A program made the translations under genes and the position numbers. Under the pieces are notes generated by a model. That model had not been told where the DNA came from, ran no database searches, and worked only from the letters and a program-made list of their open reading frames with translations. A stretch of DNA of 64,000 bases from Blasia pusilla (lineage: Eukaryota > Marchantiophyta > Marchantiopsida > Blasiales), in the NCBI GenBank assembly GCA_050084515.1, contig CM114273.1:5146001-5210000 (forward strand), written 5' to 3'. Shown here piece by piece: positions 28,741 through 39,860 of this stretch (position 1 is its first letter; each line of letters begins with the position of its first letter).

Positions 28741-28942
28741 TAACATCAAATTCCAAATCACCTTCCAAGCGCACGGGGCCTTCTAATCGTACGCCACGTC
28801 ATAGGTTAAAACCAGAGAGCTGTCCGCGGTTACAGTAACTACGGGACAACGTGGTGGCGATTCATTAGACACGGAATCAGCCGGTTCGAACCCGTCCTAA
28901 GGGGCTTGCTCAAATTCCCACTTCACCGGCAGGGCCATGTGC

Positions 28943-28954
28943 TTTAGGGTTTAG
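28943..28954. promoter_or_regulatory. telo-box-like motif upstream of the DUF7733 gene
   Basis: TTTAGGGTTTAG (complement CTAAACCCTAAA) lies about 400 bp upstream of the DUF7733 start codon. Telo-boxes are known cis-elements in plant promoters. The assignment rests on the motif alone. Confidence 0.35.
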
Positions 28955-29352
28955 TCGTGAGACCTCTTCGGGAGATCTACCGGATGAGAGAAGTAGGTAG
29001 AGTACGTGCCGGTCCATAGCCACGTGCCACAACGCCGGGGCGACAAGTCGAATTCGCCCATGCGTCTTGGGCTTCGTCTCTCTGTCGCACTCACTCACTT
29101 GTACTGTCTTCAGTTTCTTCTTCGCATCATTAGAAGAGGTCTTCGAATTCGCCGAAGAAGAGCTTCGATTCCTCCTGTAAACTGGAAGTTCAGTCATTAG
29201 ACCAACCAAGGGTGCGGAGAAATAGCTTCGAGAAAGTGTGGAAGCGTGAGGACGTTTCACAGCTGATTTTCAAAGCTGTTTTGATAGATTTGAAGACAGG
29301 CAGGCAGGCACGGTGGAATTTGAGAGGCGCTTGAGTGAGCGATCGAGCAAGC

Positions 29353-30759
29353 ATGTCGGGGGCGACGTTGGCGACGGGGTCCCGATCGGAGAAGCATCGC
29401 GAGGGAAGACCTGGAGAGGGGGCATTTCGGAAGCGCGTGGACGAGGAATCGGGAGTCGGGCTAGGAGGAGTGATGGGGTCGTTGCGGGTGATCGAGCTGC
29501 AGCTCGTGGCCTTCATCGTCGTGTTCTCTGCCAGTGGCCTCGTGCCCTTGGTGGACCTGATGTTTCCAGTCGTAATCTCGCTGTATGCATTGGCATTATC
29601 CATTCTGGTGTTCCCCAACCACGGAACCACGCAGTCCCCCGACGTGTTCAGAGGCAATCGCGTTTTCCAGTTTTACGTGATCCTCGGGACGATCATCGGT
29701 CTGTTCCTGCCTCTAGCTTACGTGCTAGGCGGTTTTGCACGGGGTGATCAGCATGCAGTGCGAACGGCCACTCCGCATCTCTTCCTACTGTCTTTCCAAG
29801 TGCTCAGCGAGAATGTTATCAGCGGATTGGGCATCTTCTCCTTGCCTGTGAGAGCTTTGCTCCCTATTCTGTACACCACTCGCCGCCTGTTTGCGCTCTC
29901 CGATTGGACCAGAGAAACCTGGAGCCAAACTCACCGTCCCGAGAGGATGCAGCCCGCTGGTCAGTCCGAGAGCCTCTTGGATCCACACTTCCCGGTACGT
30001 TTCTAAAGCTGACGGTCGTATTTCTCAGTGGATAGTATCCAACTAGCCCGTCGAATTTTTAGATGATTCTCCTCTTTGAATTAGGACGCATGTGCCTGTA
30101 CTGGATGCGCTGCTGGTCTCGGGAACGCGCTACCACTCCTGAAACTTGGGTTCTTACCGAAGCTGCTCAGCATGAAAAAGTGTTGGTCATCTTCTTGTTG
30201 AGATCTGAGTGAGCCACATCTGCAAGAGGTTCAGCTGGCGGCAGAAGTGACCGTGGCGCTTGTTCAAGCACTGATGAAAGTAGCCAGATCGTTCTTTGAA
30301 TGTGAAGAGTCCATGCATGCATAGAGCAGTCATTCGAACGAAAATAGTTTGCGGAAAGAATTGAATGCAGCATAAATAATGGCTGCAGGTGAAGAAAAAG
30401 ATGATAAACTGACATGCATGGGCGATGCGTTGCTGCAGTTGGGAAAGTAAATTGTGAAACTGACCTGGGTTGATTGTCCGTGTTTGCAGGAGCACGCGTG
30501 GGTGTGGTTCGGTAGAGCGTTGGCCGTCGCTAACGTGGTGTACTTCAGCGTCAACTTGTTCTGCTTCCTAATCCCCATGTTCTTACCCCGAGCTTTCGAG
30601 ACCTACGCCGAGCAGCGTGCGGTCTACAAGGCTGGTCACTCCGAGAAGAACGCGGCCGCGATCGCGGCTCAGAAGAGCGAGCAACAGAAGAAGGCTGAAC
30701 ATGGAAGGCAGCCCGCACAACCAGTGCCTTACCCTGGAGACCGTGAGAAGGCACAGTAG
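29353..30759 (+). CDS. DUF7733-family multi-pass membrane protein
   Basis: Two exons: 29353-29994 and 30490-30759, joined in phase 0 across a GTACGT...TTGCAG intron, giving about 303 residues. The N-terminal 40 residues are polar. Hydrophobic segments follow at about 46-66, 70-87, 106-126 and 143-163, with a last one at about 222-245 in exon 2, then a charged Ala/Lys/Gln-rich tail. Landmarks typical of this plant family are the LGTIIGLFLPLAYVLGGF segment, PHLFLLSFQVLSENV, FSLPVRALLPILYTTRRLF and, after the intron, GRALAVANVVYF with FLPRAFETY. The family is plant-wide; I know of no biochemical function, so I give none. I chose the ATG at 29353; the frame is open slightly upstream but only a GTG is there. 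It is the first gene of the GC-richer island. Confidence 0.85.
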
Positions 30760-32165
30760 GGTGAACGGGATGACAAAGTATACTCTGTGTGGATGAATTG
30801 CAAGTCTTTTGGAGGCTAGCTTGGAGGTCGATGCTGTGATAGACGAACGTTAGCTCTCATAGGTGATTTCTTCCAAAACTCCTGTCAGTAAGGGAAGCAG
30901 GCACACTCAATGAATTGTACACATGTAGAAAGGTTTTGAAACAAATTTTTTTCCGTAGGTGTTCGCTTTTAATTTGATCAAGCTATGTGTGCAAACGCTC
31001 CGCAATGGCCACGGCTGTTCGATTTCGCTGAAACGTTAAGTGCGTGCGTTTGCTCTTGGAGGAGCTGTAACAGTTGTTGAAATTGAAGGAATACGGATTT
31101 TCTCTGAGATCTGACATCTCTGACGACTTTCAATTATGGGATGAATTTCGTGTTCTTCATGTGATAACTCAGTATTTTGATGTGCATAGTCTGCGATTCT
31201 CTACAAAATTTGCTTTGTCTCCCTAAATTAGAATAGAGGGAAGCCAAACTCACCATCCCTTTGATGTCGTGTGGTCTTGTAGTGTGCCTGTGGTCTGCTG
31301 TCGACGCCTGACGTAATTACTGGAATACACCCATCTGTTGCTCAAAGGCTCTTTCAATTATCCCAAAGCCAGTTAAGTAAACCTTCGATTGCTGTAGGAC
31401 TTTAAAAAAGAAAACCCTAGCACACGCAGTATTAGCATCGTCCCAACGATAAGAGAAGCCGTCGAATGGCTACGGAAGTGGCACTTGCGGAGTGCTCCTA
31501 CGCAAAGGAAACCAAACTAAGCGGCCACTGTGGCAAGGCGAGGACGACACCAGTTTGGTTTGGGATGGTTAAACGGACCTCTTCATAGGACTTTCTAGCT
31601 GAGTGCTTGCGTCATATGTCATGCATCCTCTGGACGAAGTATGCAGTTTAAATGCAGCAAACCACTGACAGTCTCCTCAGCCAATAGAAAACCGTCACAG
31701 AATGTTACGAGCGTGCCTAGTCAAAATAATCTCATGAGAGTTTTCCTGGAGTGAGAATAGACATCGACTTCAGTTCAGTTCAGTGCAGAGAAAACTGTTA
31801 CTATTTCAACACTAGTGTACCACATTCAAATGTGTCCACATTTGAGAAAGCACGTCAGGAGTGTGACACATGTTTGTCACGTCGATTTTAGGTCGGAAAA
31901 TGCGGGTAATCTTACCCCCTCTCTTTCCTTCTAGACTTACAAATTTGTATATGAAATTGACGAACTTCATCCCTGTTCACCTTCCGACGCAAAGCGGATA
32001 GGTTGACGCCATACCTCGAATGAGGACACAGTGACCATTTGATTGGCCCATCAATGGAATGATTGCCGTCTTCAATGAATTCTCGCCGAAACTGTGGTTG
32101 ATATGTGCACTGCGATTCCTTTTCTCCAACTCATACACTGGATTCTTTTCACAGAAATTCATATC
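30760..32165. other. intergenic region between the DUF7733 and LEA genes
   Basis: It holds the presumed 3' UTR of the DUF7733 gene and the upstream region of the LEA gene. No further ORF of interest. Confidence 0.5.
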
Positions 32166-32171
32166 CACGTG
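32166..32171. promoter_or_regulatory. G-box / ABRE (CACGTG) upstream of the LEA gene
   Basis: The context TCCACGTGTTAG contains an ACGTGT core, the ABA-responsive element class bound by bZIP factors. It lies about 120 bp upstream of a TATA-like box and 280 bp upstream of the LEA start. LEA genes are often ABA- and drought-induced through such elements; regulation here is inferred. Confidence 0.55.
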
Positions 32172-32284
32172 TTAGGAGGATAATCGTCCTCGTGGATTAA
32201 TGCACACCTCTGGTGCCTCCGGTCACCTAGCACCAATTTCCACCGAGTATAATTCGAAGACGCAAGAGGCAAGCTTGAATCCTT

Positions 32285-32294
32285 CTATTTAAAA
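32285..32294 (+). promoter_or_regulatory. TATA-like box of the LEA gene
   Basis: The context TTCTATTTAAAACC is a TATTTAAA box about 155-160 bp upstream of the ATG. Confidence 0.5.
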
Positions 32295-32447
32295 CCTAAA
32301 CAACCTGCGAAGGTCATGCTAGAGTTGTGATTCCGCCCGATAGAAGTGAAGAAGGAGAAACTCACCTTTTGCTTCAGAAAAAGTCGGGACTGAAATTGCG
32401 ACTCAATCGTCGGTGCAGGCTGAAATTTCAAGTTTTGTCGAAGCAAG

Positions 32448-33504
32448 ATGATGACGAAGGGGTCTGTCGCATCGTCCAAGTTGAAGGAGAAGGCCCAGGA
32501 TGCCCTGGTGTCAGTTGAAGAGTCGATAGAGCACACAAGAGTCGCTGCCTCTGGCAAGGTGAGCGTAGCCTGAGTCGGAAGTGGCTAATTAATTAATTGA
32601 ATGATTTGGTAGTGAGCAGAAATTGTCCATGTACAGCTGGTAGAAAACGATGTTCTAACTGAATTGGAATTCAGATGGACTTGACCTTTGAGCAGAAACG
32701 ATCATCGTCATCCTTCCTGTGCCATTCCTGGGCACAGGGGAAGTCATGTTTACGTAGGACGATGCGAACTTCCTCTCTATCTTTGCCTAGGCACCGATTT
32801 CAAAGTTACAAGGTGCGAACAAAAAATAAGTGGGATTGTGTACCAAGCTATACGTCTGTCCCCGTTTTTCGAGCCGGCCTACAGTAAAATAAGCTTCGGA
32901 AACAGGCTACGTCCATGGAGAGTGCGAGAGATTCTCCAGTTTTCAAGCCATCAGTCAGATTGATGCAAGTCGAACATATCGGAGTTCGTCTGCGCGCTTG
33001 CAGCCATTTATTTACTTAGGCCTGTTTGTTTGGACTTTCCGCAATGAGGAGGGTGGCATGACAGAGCGATTGTAAGGACTTGCTAGCGAGGACGATTACA
33101 CGCTTGAGCCTGTTGATCAAAATTCACCTCAACTAACAAGCTAGGTTACCAGGTTGAATTGGAGGTTTAGGCTTAGGACGATGTTGCATGCACTTATTTA
33201 TCTGGAAAGAAAATGATCTCTGAAACTCGAAAGCAGAGACAATGCGCCAAGTTGAAAATCCTAAAAGCTGCCCAAAAGTAGAGTCGTTCAATGCGGTGCA
33301 TTACGAGGGGACGGACTCTCAATGTGAATGGCATCTGTGGCTTCTTGACAGGTTGAGAAGATGAAAGCTCGCACAAGCGCGGAGAAGGCAGAAGTGCAAC
33401 ATCAGGTTGACAATAGAAAGGTCGCCACGGCAGACGTCGCCGACGCGAGGAAGGAGCAGATCCATGCGGAACAGTTTGGAATGGCAGAGCCGGGCATTGC
33501 ATAG
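32448..33504 (+). CDS. LEA_1 family (group 1) late embryogenesis abundant protein
   Basis: Two short exons: 32448-32558 (37 codons) and 33352-33504 (50 residues plus stop TAG), joined in phase 0 across a 793-bp GTGAGC...GACAG intron, giving 87 residues. Exon 1 has the basic amphipathic segment SSKLKEKAQDALVSVEESIE. Exon 2 starts VEKMKARTSAEKAEVQHQVD and continues with Ala/Lys/Glu-rich helix (ADVADARKEQIHAEQFG). This follows the LEA_1 (PF03760) pattern of K-KEKA...K-VEKM...EK then A-rich charged helix. Such proteins are disordered, hydrophilic and accumulate in seeds, spores or drying tissue, where they protect membranes and proteins. An upstream G-box/ABRE and TATA box fit stress induction. 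Two ATGs lie in tandem (32448 and 32451); either could be used. The longer ORFs that overlap this locus in other frames are not genes. Confidence 0.85.
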
Positions 33505-34050
33505 AGCTACGCTTCATCCCTGCCAGATTTGCCTGATATGCGCGATTCTCTTTCCTCGCCGGAGATTGTTCTGTAGGTGGAATGTATTTTGTTACGGAGA
33601 AATTGTAAATTTGCTTAACATCGCCGTCTTTGAATTGTCAAAGTAAACTTCCGTAGACAGCAAATCAAATTACATAGATCAGCAACGGCTCCCTTGGCTC
33701 GTTTAAGCCGAGGTGCACCTTCTCACGAATCACTATCCACGCAGTGCCTGCCTGTGGTTGATGTCTTCATGATGTCGTCCACCCAGAAAATGAAAACGTC
33801 CACAAATTTTTTCTTGGTTCTGTCCCGTGCCTAGAGATTCGTCACACTACGGAGGCACATACCCGGATTTGCTAAAACAATTAAACACATAAGTAAATAC
33901 TTCCTCGTCATTTCGAAGCCCATTCTAGGTCGTCATGACTCACTAGACCAAGGAAATCAAGATCCGTCTAGTCTAACTATCATTGGTGATATGCGTCCGG
34001 GATTCAAAATTCCAGATTCAAAATGTCACTTCCGTACTAGTTGGTGACCG
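33505..34050. other. LEA 3' flank, nothing else recognised
   Basis: Presumed 3' UTR and flank of the LEA gene. No further gene or RNA signal seen. Confidence 0.45.
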
Positions 34051-34089
34051 TCCCCGCCACGCGTGATGGAAATCCTCGCGTGGCGGGGA
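34051..34089. repeat. perfect 13-bp GC-rich inverted repeat
   Basis: TCCCCGCCACGCG, a 13-base loop, then CGCGTGGCGGGGA. It is perfect and strongly GC-rich in otherwise AT-rich DNA. Confidence 0.9.
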
Positions 34090-34101
34090 GATCCCCTTTG
34101 C

Positions 34102-34172
34102 ATATGTTGTTAGTTACGTGAAACTGATCTATCGGAGAGGATAGGTCAGTTTCTCGTAACCTAATAATATCT
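34102..34172 (+). repeat. ~30-bp hairpin, plus-strand foldback
   Basis: The core arms are GTTACGTGAAACTGATCTATC (34113-34133) and its near-complement at 34140-34160, separated by a 6-base loop. The pairing extends outward to 34102 and 34172. In the plus-strand transcript several non-Watson-Crick positions are G-U wobbles, leaving about two mismatches and one bulge. It lies 12 bp right of the perfect GC-rich hairpin. It could be a small-RNA precursor or part of a foldback transposon; neither is shown. Confidence 0.6.
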
Positions 34173-35100
34173 AGTGTGAGCCCGTTCACGAGAGTGTAGA
34201 CACAAATCCAATTCCATTGAATTTTGTTTTTATGCCATCCATTGAAAATTAATATTTTTTAATTTTTTATCCAATTTTCGTGGAGAGCGTAGAGATGTTT
34301 GCAAATTAAGAAAGCATTCTCCAATGATAATCTAGATATAAATATACATCCAAGCTTTTATTTGGCCAATTTTGCAGAGAAATTTTCTAGGCCTAGGATT
34401 TGTGGCATTCGTCGTAACCATTTTTGTGGCACACTAGGAGTTGCATTTGGGGAACATTAGGTTAGTATTAGGGTTTAGGGTCGTAATACAATACTTAAAC
34501 TCGCACCTTTCTTAACAATTATATACAGTAGTCAGAATATCTATGTGAGGTTTTTTTTAAAGAATTTTTTAATTTGTATGTATATCAAGAGAGGGATTCC
34601 TTTCTAACTAGTTTTTACTTTTTCCCTTCAATATTTCGGAGAGCTTTTCTCCTTGCTATTTTCAACTATCGAGGTCTTGTGCACTCTAACAAATACTTAC
34701 AAACTTGAAATGTTTGCCCCCAAATCCAGAACTACTATAACAAGGAGTTGAAAATAAATGTTTTTCATGTCTGAAGCTACTCTAATCTTGAGTTCATATC
34801 ATAGCTTCTAACCGAGGACAATTTGGTTAGCTCTATTACATCTTCCTTTGGCTCTACTATACTAGGTTACACATGGTCTATAACTTAGAGCAAGCGGATT
34901 CATTAGCGCATGTGGTAGGTAACAATATTCTCTTATTGCAACTTCTTTCCAGTCTGTCTTCATCTTGAATATGTCAATCACTCTACTAATATATTCGTGC
35001 AAGACAAACAATTCCATGATGTTATTAACGATGCTTCTCTCTTTGTACAGAATTTCAAAGAGACGAGAAGGTAAAATATGGCTTGCAAAATGAAGTTTCA
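34173..35100. other. AT-rich spacer, nothing recognised
   Basis: AT-rich sequence with a single telomere-like motif (TTAGGGTTTAGGG at about 34468). The ORF at 34862-35101 (-) has no recognisable domain. Possible 3' remains of the adjacent LINE could not be aligned. Confidence 0.35.
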
Positions 35101-35517
35101 CTAGTCTTCACACAACAATGTAAGAATTAAGCAATGTGAATCTGATTCGCCGTGGGTGCCAATCCTAGGTGGTGGAGATATAATTGTTGTATTTGTTTTT
35201 CCAGCTAGCTTATCGTTGATGGCCTTGGGTAGATCATTGATTAAGATTCACCATTTCATGAGCCACTCCTTGTAGTGAAAGTACTAATTTTGGCCTCAAG
35301 AAGTGCACTACTTTAAGAAACCTCAAAGGTTCTCGTTGAGAGACTATTGGGATCTTCCTCGTAAATATTCTGAACGAGTTGGAGGAATATGATCACATTT
35401 TTAACATCATGAATATCTATTGGGACTTCTCGAAACTCAGCCACTAGAACGTAGAGGGGAGTAATTCTCCCAATGTCCGGACTCTACTACATGAAGAGTT
35501 TTTGGGAGACCTCTAGA

Positions 35518-35552
35518 CCTTGGGGCCATGCCTTGGGGCCATGCCTTGGGGC
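35518..35552 (+). repeat. 13-bp tandem triplication
   Basis: CCTTGGGGCCATG repeated, with a third partial copy, inside LINE copy 1 next to its internal deletion. Confidence 0.85.
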
Positions 35553-37399
35553 TACATACCTCCACACCTCATATGCATAGAATGTGGCTAGGATCAGTTC
35601 GTCAATGTAAAGCCTAAACATTGTAGCTGATAGGAGACATCCTTGTTTGACTTCGATGTTAGAGGATAAAGTTTCAAATATATCTCCCCTTCTTAGTGGC
35701 AATATGTGCTAATATATTAGCATATAAAACCTTGATTGCTATAGGTTGTTGTGATGGGACACCTAGCTCGTCAAGTCATTTCCAAAGAAGTGCTCTTGGA
35801 AATGTGTTAATTGCCTTCTTGAAGTCCACAAAACAAGAAAAAAATTTACCCGGCTTGTGCCCAATTGTGGACTTGAAGGTTTCTTCCATCAATACATGGA
35901 GTGTGACAAGGTGACCCAAGGTGCTATGTGATTTCCAAGGACTTGCTTGTCCCCTAGCTTGCAACTTCTTTTCTTGAGCCCAATTGCTAATTTTCCTTTC
36001 GAGAAGAAGCCCATAAAATTTGGCTCACCATGATAGTTTTATTGTTGGATGGTATCATGAGATCTCTAGCCTTGAAGAGTGGGTAGATTGTATTCATTTT
36101 CCAATATGGTGGGAAATCCTTGTTAAAGTGCAATATTATGATGGTGAGGATCGGGCCAATTACCTCACTTGCAAATTTGAACATGTGAGCTTGGCACCCC
36201 AAGTCGTCCTCTCGTTTGTTATGGAGCCTTCTTAGGCCTGATGTGATGTCCTCAACAATAAGGAGCTCTTGTAGATCTCTTATCCCATTTGGCTAGGGAT
36301 CTGTGGGAGCAACATTATTCGATTGGTAAAGTTGGGTACCATATGTGGTCCAGATCTATAGATCTTGGAGTGGAATATTTTTATGTCTATTTCTAAGTAT
36401 TCCCCATAATTTGGCTGATTGGTATTTCATCAGCTCTATGAACTCTATGATCTTGGTGGCAATGTATTTTTGTTTCTTCCTATGTACTAGTTGTTTGTAA
36501 GTGTTTCGCAAGATTCGAGCGTGTGGAGAGTGTGGATCACCCCTCAACCCGTGATCCAACTTGCTACATGCCTCTTTGTAGAAGAAGAATGTTGAAGTTG
36601 AACTAATGTGTTTGCCTCCCAACAATTGGATAGGTAGACTTTTCTGCAACATTGATGTAAGATGTCGCCGAACTTGGTCGTGTTCACTGTGGGTGAGCAC
36701 TCTATAAGAGCCTTGTTGATGAGTGTAATGAGTTCCCCTTTCTTATCTTGAAGCAAAGTGTATCGACCTTTGGTTGGTAGAATGAACTTTTTTGCATCCT
36801 CTGGATGGTTTTGGACACCAAGATGTCAAAGTAGATAAGTTCATGATCATATTTTAGAATAGGTGTAATATTGAAATTGGAAACAAGATGTGGGAGTCTA
36901 CCACTAATGTCAATGTTTCTTTGTTGGAGTCAGATTGTCCACTGGAAGTGCGACCTCTTGAATGTGGCCACATAGCCATGCCATTTGCGAGTGCCAAACA
37001 AGGTATCGAGCAAAGTTGGAGTACTAGTAGTTTCTATCCACTGGCTGATTTTTTCAATGTTCACAGATGTGTGTTGTAGGTGAGGAAGAATTGTTCCCTT
37101 AAAGACCAAGCTATTGACTTAACTTCTATCCCTTCCATGTTGTTGTTCTTTGATATGTAAATTGGAGCTTGATCACTAGCCGTTCTCTCGTTGAAATCTC
37201 CCACAAGGAGGATATTTTCCACCTCATGTGATGCTCTATAGATGTAGAGAGAGCCTCTTACTTGAGTTTTATTCTGAGCACAATAGGATTAAAGTAACAA
37301 AGTGCAATGAGGAGATCTTTCGGTCGACCCACTTCTTTGGCAAGCTTGGTCCTCGCCTTGATCCAAAAAGTTGTTTTTCTTCATCAATGTCAACTATGG

Positions 37400-38795
37400 A
37401 GACATAAGGATCCTAGTGGATCCTTTCAAAACTCTTTTATTACGGAGGATGGCTAGCCTTGTTATTTTCCATCGTAGGGCCCCATTGTCAAGGATCAAAT
37501 TCTACCAACATTGGTGTTGCTCGATGACATGTTCCTTTCCCAAGTCTGATCCATGTGGAGGTTACCGCTGGTGTGACCCCTAGAGTTGTGAAGACCTTCT
37601 CTTGCAACAATGAATTGCACTTCTTCTTTGGTAAAGTTCAGTCCCATGATGACTCAATTGAGTTTCCTGGTTTTCCTATGTCGGAGTTCTATAACTCTTT
37701 GTGCTTCCTTTTTTGCCACCTCTTTGGCTATATATGTTGCTACATGAGTAATTTGTTTTGTGGTCGTGTGTTTGCTAACTACTCTTGTCCAAGTTCTATT
37801 AGGATTTTCCGGACTTTTCCAAGTTAAGCGGTACTCTTGCATTACCTTCCCCATCTGAATTTTATCTTCTTTGAAAAAGACAATTAACAAGGTTGCACAA
37901 AAATGGAAAAGTCTAGACATGTCCACGGAGATGCCCAATGCAAGTACGGATCCCCCGCTTGCATCTGAGCTCGTCCGTGAGCCTGCCAAGCTCGTAATGT
38001 AGACCCAAGCTGGCCGAACCCGCACCCATTTTGTAGCCCGCGCGCGACTTGCAAGGCGAGCCCGGCCCGCAGTTGAGCTCGACCTACGCGCGCCTCAGTC
38101 TGACTTGCTACGCAGGCCCTATGTGGGCTTAGGCTCAACTAAGGGCCTACCGTGAGCGGAGTTCATGCAGGCTACGAAACGTGTGCGGCTCGAGCAACCC
38201 GAGTCTTCATTACGGCCTCAGCGGGCGAGCTTGAGTGTGAGCCACGGATACTTGGGCCTGCATGAGCATGTCTGTCCTAGGAAAAGAAACTGTCCGCACG
38301 AACACAGACTTTGTCCTTGAGCATCCTTGATAGTTAAGTCCTTCCTCAATTGTAGGTTCTTGGCCTTCAAAGTAATCGTCTCTAATTCCATTTTTGTCTT
38401 TTGAGCCTTCCATTTGAGGAGATTTGACTCCTTGTTGGACATCCATGAGCCTTGCTCTTCCCTTGATGCCTACGTGGTTGTATTCCATGCCAACATCTGG
38501 TTGGCTTGAAAGCTTTCCCATTTTGCTTCCAATTCATAGAATCAATTTGTGATGGATACCACTTTCAGGTATGGTATGCCCTCAGTTGAATGTGTGACAA
38601 TTGCATGTAGTTCTTCCTTCTTACATTGCCTCATATTTTTTCTTGATATAGTGGCGGGAGTTTGGTGCAATCAGTCTATGTGATCCATTTGATCTCATCA
38701 ATCGTCCACTATCTCTGGTCTTTGTTTGTTTTGGGGAGATATCCTTAACATTGATTGTGTATTGGACATCCTTTGTTGAGGTTTCCAATGCTAGT
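37400..38795 (-). pseudogene. LINE ORF1 remnant
   Basis: Frames on the minus strand give a helical, Lys-rich segment (KESNLLKWKAQKTKMELETI near 38400), then after the GC-rich block the segments ETKKQITHVATYIAK-like, KKEAQRVIELRHRKTRKLN and VIMGL, then ALRWKITRLAILRNKRV near 37450. A coiled coil followed by an RRM-like domain is the usual plan of a LINE ORF1 nucleic-acid-binding protein. Several frameshifts and stops are present. The assignment comes from this pattern and from the adjoining ORF2 remnants. Confidence 0.5.
37905..38285. other. GC-rich block inside the LINE ORF1 remnant
   Basis: About 380 bp with much higher GC content than both flanks (many GCCCG, GCGCG and GAGCTCG motifs). It sits between two coding-like ORF1 segments. 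It may be a small insertion, such as a SINE or foldback element, but I found no clear target duplication or terminus. Confidence 0.4.
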
Positions 38796-38802
38796 TGGAG
38801 AG

Positions 38803-38832
38803 AATGAATGAATGAATAGATTTATTGTCCAC
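38803..38832 (-). repeat. LINE 3' tail, AATAAA plus (ATTC)4
   Basis: The minus strand reads CAATAAATCTATTCATTC and continues with more ATTC units. It marks the 3' end of LINE copy 2. Confidence 0.8.
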
Positions 38833-38910
38833 GGGGACCCCACAGGGCCATGGGACTTAGTATTGAGACTTAACAACAAATTTGGAGAGAGAGCAAGCAC
38901 CAACGAGGGC

Positions 38911-39450
38911 CTAAGGGGTCCTCAGAGCCAGGTGAGTGTCCCTGGTCTTCACAAAACTCTGCAAGAATTTAGCAATCTGAGTCTGATTCTGCCTAGTCAT
39001 GAACGGGAGGACCCTGGGAGCTCGGTGAACAAAGAGATCCGGGAAGTCAAGCCTAATGTGATCGTGAAAGGTGCAGTCGAAGAGGTAGTAATGTTTATCA
39101 TCAACAAGCCCCGAGTTGCAAAATCTACATAATCTGTCCTCCCTTTTCTTCTGTGAGAATTTTCCTTTCTCAATCTTCAGGTCAGTAGAGCCACATTTGA
39201 ATCTCGCTAATGTATGACGTAACTTAGTGGGAATGGGGGCAGAGATGTAAGAGGCTTCCTGCATGGATCTGCATTTGTTCATGAGGGTGTGGTAGCGCCT
39301 CATTCTTTCACCATTTTTGTGAGAGGAATTCCCCTTGCTTTCCAAGAGACGCGGTGTCGGCTTTGATTGATGGCAATGTAATTGTTCAGCAAGGTCTGGT
39401 GGATGGCCGAGGCGAGTCAGCGATGGATATTCCCCCATTTCATGAGGCAC
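38911..39450 (-). pseudogene. LINE ORF2 C-terminal region with Cys/His motif
   Basis: It contains CRFCNSGLVDDKHYYLFDC, the Cys-X2-Cys...His...Cys motif often found after the RT in LINE ORF2 proteins. The frame differs from that of the RT block, so at least one frameshift lies between. Confidence 0.75.
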
Positions 39451-39860
39451 TCCGTGCGATCATAGTACCAATTTTTAGCCCCAAGGGTGGCACTACTTTT
39501 TGAAACCACGTAGGCCCTGGCGGATAGACGATTGGGATCGCCCTCGCAGATATCCTCAAGGTGTTGGAGAAATGTGATCAGATTTTTAACAAACATGGAT
39601 CTCCATTGGTACCTCCCAAACTCAAGCCAATAGAATGTCGTGGGGAGTGGTTTTCCTAATGCCAGACACTTATGACGCATGAAGAGTTTAAGGGGCGTCA
39701 AGGCCCCGGGGCCAAGCCTTGAGCTGGGACCCCACACTTCAGATGCATAGAGTGTGGTGGGATCACGAGCTTTGAAGAGATGGAGTTCTGTGGAATATAC
39801 GAGTTCCATTCTTTCTGCAATTGGATTGTAGCAGTGTAGACCTCTCAAGCTGCATTGATC

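Larger units (their letters stand above)
35102..38795 (-). mobile_element. LINE copy 1, internally deleted
   Basis: This aligns along most of its left part with LINE copy 2 (38911-42309), but the frame is broken many times. Reading leftward (5' to 3'): ORF1-like sequence at about 38790-37400, with an RRM-like start (RHRKTRKLN then VIMGL) and ALRWKITRLAILRNKRVLKG; then the middle of the endonuclease (about 37400-37300); then the pre-RT and RT region to about 35490. The end of ORF1, the start of ORF2 and the endonuclease N-terminus are missing. A further loss of about 450 bp removes the RT palm with the YADD box (35600 corresponds to both 39750 and 40205 of copy 2). The 3' end stops at about 35102, before the tail seen in copy 2. 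A GC-rich block at about 37905-38285 interrupts ORF1. Confidence 0.8.

Noticed and set aside
28840-28905. GGTTCGAACCC motif resembling a tRNA B box / T arm
   Set aside because: No acceptor stem, D arm or anticodon arm can be built around it and no A box lies at the right distance. It may be chance or a tRNA-derived relic.
28910-29260. Minus-strand ORF upstream of the DUF7733 gene
   Set aside because: No recognisable domain, and it overlaps the likely promoter and leader of that gene.
32675-32963. ORFs within the LEA intron
   Set aside because: They lie between the two LEA exons, have no domains and overlap each other in different frames.
34462-34485. TTAGGGTTTAGGG as an interstitial telomere
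   Set aside because: Only about two units; too short for a telomeric array.
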